A DNA stretch of 5,556 nucleotides from an uncultured Alphaproteobacteria bacterium (lineage in GTDB: Bacteria; Pseudomonadota; Alphaproteobacteria; Rhodobacterales; Rhodobacteraceae): contig CAKMZE010000031.1 in the NCBI GenBank assembly GCA_929200295.1, positions 18,592-24,147 on the forward strand. Direction: 5' to 3'. Below are positions 4,026-5,556 of this stretch, one piece after another (within the stretch, counting starts at the first letter, position 1; every line of letters begins with the position of its first letter). The translations under genes and the position numbers were made by a program. Below the pieces are notes generated by a model. It did not search any database. It was not told the origin of the DNA and saw only the letters and a list, made by a program, of their open reading frames with translations.

Positions 4026-4898
4026 TTAGGACAACTTTGTTAAGGTTAGTGTCGTCCATTCAATAATCTCATCTTGGTGAATCACATTGTATCCGTTTGC
4101 GCAATAAATTTCTACAACTTCAGGCGCTTGAGTATTTAAAATGCCAGATAGAATCACCTTACCCCCGACCTGAGTCGCGGCTGACATCTCTGGTGCGAGC
4201 CTGATTAAGGGCCCCTTGAGGATATTTGCAAAGATCAGATCATAGGGTGCCGCCTGCGCCAAAGCAGGCGCATCGAACCCCGCAGCCGTTAAACAAATCA
4301 CCTGATTATCTAATCCATTCGCCATCACATTGGCCTGCGCCACATCAACCGCCACCGGATCGATATCACTGGCTAAAACAGGCTGAGACACGATATGCGC
4401 CGCGGCCATCGCCAATACAGCCGTGCCACACCCAACGTCTAAAACCGCGCCATCCATGAAGCCGTCGTCAATCAGGCGATCAAAAGCCCGCAAGCATCCA
4501 AGCGTTGTTCCGTGATGCCCCGTGCCAAAGGCCATCGCCGCCTCAATCAACAGCGGTGTGCTGTTCTCTGGCACCTTATCCGCATCATGCGATCCATGGA
4601 CAAAGAACCGCCCCGCAGCAACAGGCGCAAGTTCACGCCGCACATGCGCGACCCAATCTTGATCGGGGATCTCAGAGATCACAAACGGTTTGACCCCGTT
4701 CATCACCGCAAGGATCGCCAAGCCTGCCGTGTCTGGTTTCTCGTCGAAATAGGCACCAACCTCCCAGAGGCCAGAGCCGTCTTCCATTTCAAACACGCCT
4801 ACCCCTGTGGGCTCTGGTTGCAACGCTTCGAGCGCCTCAGATAAGGCAATCGCCGTTTCTTCACCCGGCATTGTGGTCAAAGCAGAATATGTGGTCAT
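4026..4898 (-). CDS. prmA: Ribosomal protein L11 methyltransferase (PrmA)
   Basis: PrmA transfers methyl groups from S-adenosylmethionine to lysines and the N-terminus of ribosomal protein L11 in the cytoplasm. The 290-residue protein has a divergent N-terminal L11-recognition domain (about 1-100) and a C-terminal class I methyltransferase domain. Visible motifs are the PrmA hallmark AMAFGTGHHGTT (121-132), SAM-binding motif I VLDVGCGTAVLAMAAA (152-167), ASDIDPVAVDVAQANVMANG (176-195, acidic ribose-binding residues), and motif IV FANILKGPLIRLAPEM (223-238). Length matches the family. The ATG at 4898 is supported by AAGGG seven bases upstream. It begins 24 bases after the msrA stop on the same strand, so an msrA-prmA operon is likely. 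No clear terminator was seen after it, and the membrane-protein gene follows 102 bases further on. Confidence 0.96.
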   Translation of the reverse strand: MTTYSALTTMPGEETAIALSEALEALQPEPTGVGVFEMEDGSGLWEVGAYFDEKPDTAGLAILAVMNGVKPFVISEIPDQDWVAHVRRELAPVAAGRFFVHGSHDADKVPENSTPLLIEAAMAFGTGHHGTTLGCLRAFDRLIDDGFMDGAVLDVGCGTAVLAMAAAHIVSQPVLASDIDPVAVDVAQANVMANGLDNQVICLTAAGFDAPALAQAAPYDLIFANILKGPLIRLAPEMSAATQVGGKVILSGILNTQAPEVVEIYCANGYNVIHQDEIIEWTTLTLTKLS

Positions 4899-4922
4899 CG
4901 CGCGGCCCTTAAGAATTGAAAA

Positions 4923-5556
4923 TTATGATGCTGGCACAACGCCAATCGGACAGGTGACGCCAGTGCCACCGATGCCGCAATACCCTTGCGGGTTCTTTGC
5001 CAAATATTGCTGATGGTAATCTTCAGCGAAATAGAATGTAGGTGCTGCGATAATCTCGGTTGTGATCTCACCATAGCCTGCTTGCGACAAACGTGGGGCA
5101 AAGGCTGCTTGCGAGGCGCGCGCTTCCTGCTCTTGGTCTGCGTCATAGACATATATGCCCGAGCGATATTGCGTCCCGCGATCATTGCCTTGCTGCATGC
5201 CTTGGGTCGGGTCATGGCCTTCCCAAAATTGCTGTAAGAGCTGTGAATACGATACGCGGGTTGGATCAAAGATCACGCGGACGACCTCATTATGTCCGGT
5301 CTGCCCTGTACAGACCTCTTCATAAGTTGGATTGGGTGTATAGCCAGCGGCATAGCCCACCATAGTTGAAACCACGCCGTCGATGTCCCAGAACATACGT
5401 TCAACACCCCAAAAGCATCCCATGCCAAACATCGCTTGGGCGCATCCTGCGGGGACATCGGCAGGCATTGCGGTTCCCAACACAAAATGTCGCTCAGAAA
5501 CCGGCATGGGTGCCCCCCGTCCGGGAAGTGCCATATCCGGTGTGACCATCTCGATC
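4923..5556 (-). CDS. msrA: Peptide methionine-S-sulfoxide reductase MsrA (probably 5' partial)
   Basis: MsrA reduces methionine-S-sulfoxide in proteins, repairing oxidative damage with thioredoxin as the usual reductant. Numbering from the ATG at 5549 (208 residues), the catalytic motif is GMGCFWGVER with Cys45. Supporting active-site residues are Glu88 (TGHNEVV) and Asp123 (QGNDRGTQYRSGIY), and FYFAEDYHQQYLAKNPQGYC (172-191) is conserved. Cys191 and Cys200 are the likely resolving and recycling cysteines of the E. coli type. The spacing GIGGTGVT between them is one residue longer than E. coli GIGGIGV. The N-terminal ALPGRGAPMPV also matches the long, E. coli-type form. The frame stays open to the right edge with no stop, and no clear Shine-Dalgarno fits within the seven bases before 5549, so translation may begin outside the window. 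There is no fused MsrB domain. It lies upstream of prmA with a 24-base gap. Confidence 0.95.
   Translation of the reverse strand, partial: IEMVTPDMALPGRGAPMPVSERHFVLGTAMPADVPAGCAQAMFGMGCFWGVERMFWDIDGVVSTMVGYAAGYTPNPTYEEVCTGQTGHNEVVRVIFDPTRVSYSQLLQQFWEGHDPTQGMQQGNDRGTQYRSGIYVYDADQEQEARASQAAFAPRLSQAGYGEITTEIIAAPTFYFAEDYHQQYLAKNPQGYCGIGGTGVTCPIGVVPAS

Noticed and set aside
1..5556. tRNA, rRNA, CRISPR arrays, insertion sequences or prophage genes
   Set aside because: None seen: no tRNA-like cloverleaf, no regularly spaced repeats, no transposase or integrase; nearly all sequence is accounted for by the listed genes.

Overview
The window looks like chromosomal DNA of an alphaproteobacterium, most likely Rhodobacterales (Roseobacter group). 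Supporting signs are the ruvC-ruvA-ruvB gene order, a DUF1127 protein with the arginine-rich WNDARNTRK...ELDDIGL signature, the style of the MsrA and PrmA sequences, and a 7/8 match to the alphaproteobacterial SOS box (direct repeat GTTC-N7-GTTC) upstream of ruvC. This placement is inferred from protein and motif style, not from a database search.

Layout, left to right. (1) The first 34 codons of ruvB on the minus strand (start 103), cut by the left edge. (2) A LysR-type regulator (207-1079, minus) divergent from a small exported cupin protein (1190-1639, plus), sharing an AT-rich promoter region. (3) ruvA (1684-2349) and ruvC (2346-2852) on the minus strand, overlapping by 4 bases. (4) An AT-rich intergenic region of about 310 bases with SOS-box-like and CtrA-box-like motifs and competing hairpins, leading into a DUF1127 gene (3163-3372, plus) with a strong terminator. 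(5) A gene-free stretch of about 200 bases with hairpins, one carrying an anti-Shine-Dalgarno-like loop. (6) An unrecognised single-pass membrane protein (3576-3923, minus). (7) prmA (4026-4898) and msrA (4923 to the right edge), both minus, probably one operon transcribed msrA then prmA.

How the genes fit together. RuvC (resolvase), RuvA (junction binding) and RuvB (motor ATPase) form the Holliday-junction resolvasome. ruvC and ruvA are translationally coupled and may be LexA-controlled, but ruvB is separated from ruvA by a regulator/effector pair of about 1.5 kb and by a hairpin lying on the ruvA stop codon. MsrA repairs oxidised methionine and PrmA methylates ribosomal protein L11.

The most unusual points are the LysR-cupin pair lodged inside ruvCAB, and the non-coding surroundings of the DUF1127 gene, which recall the DUF1127-linked small RNAs of Rhodobacter. 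Neither is shown to be a new system by sequence alone.
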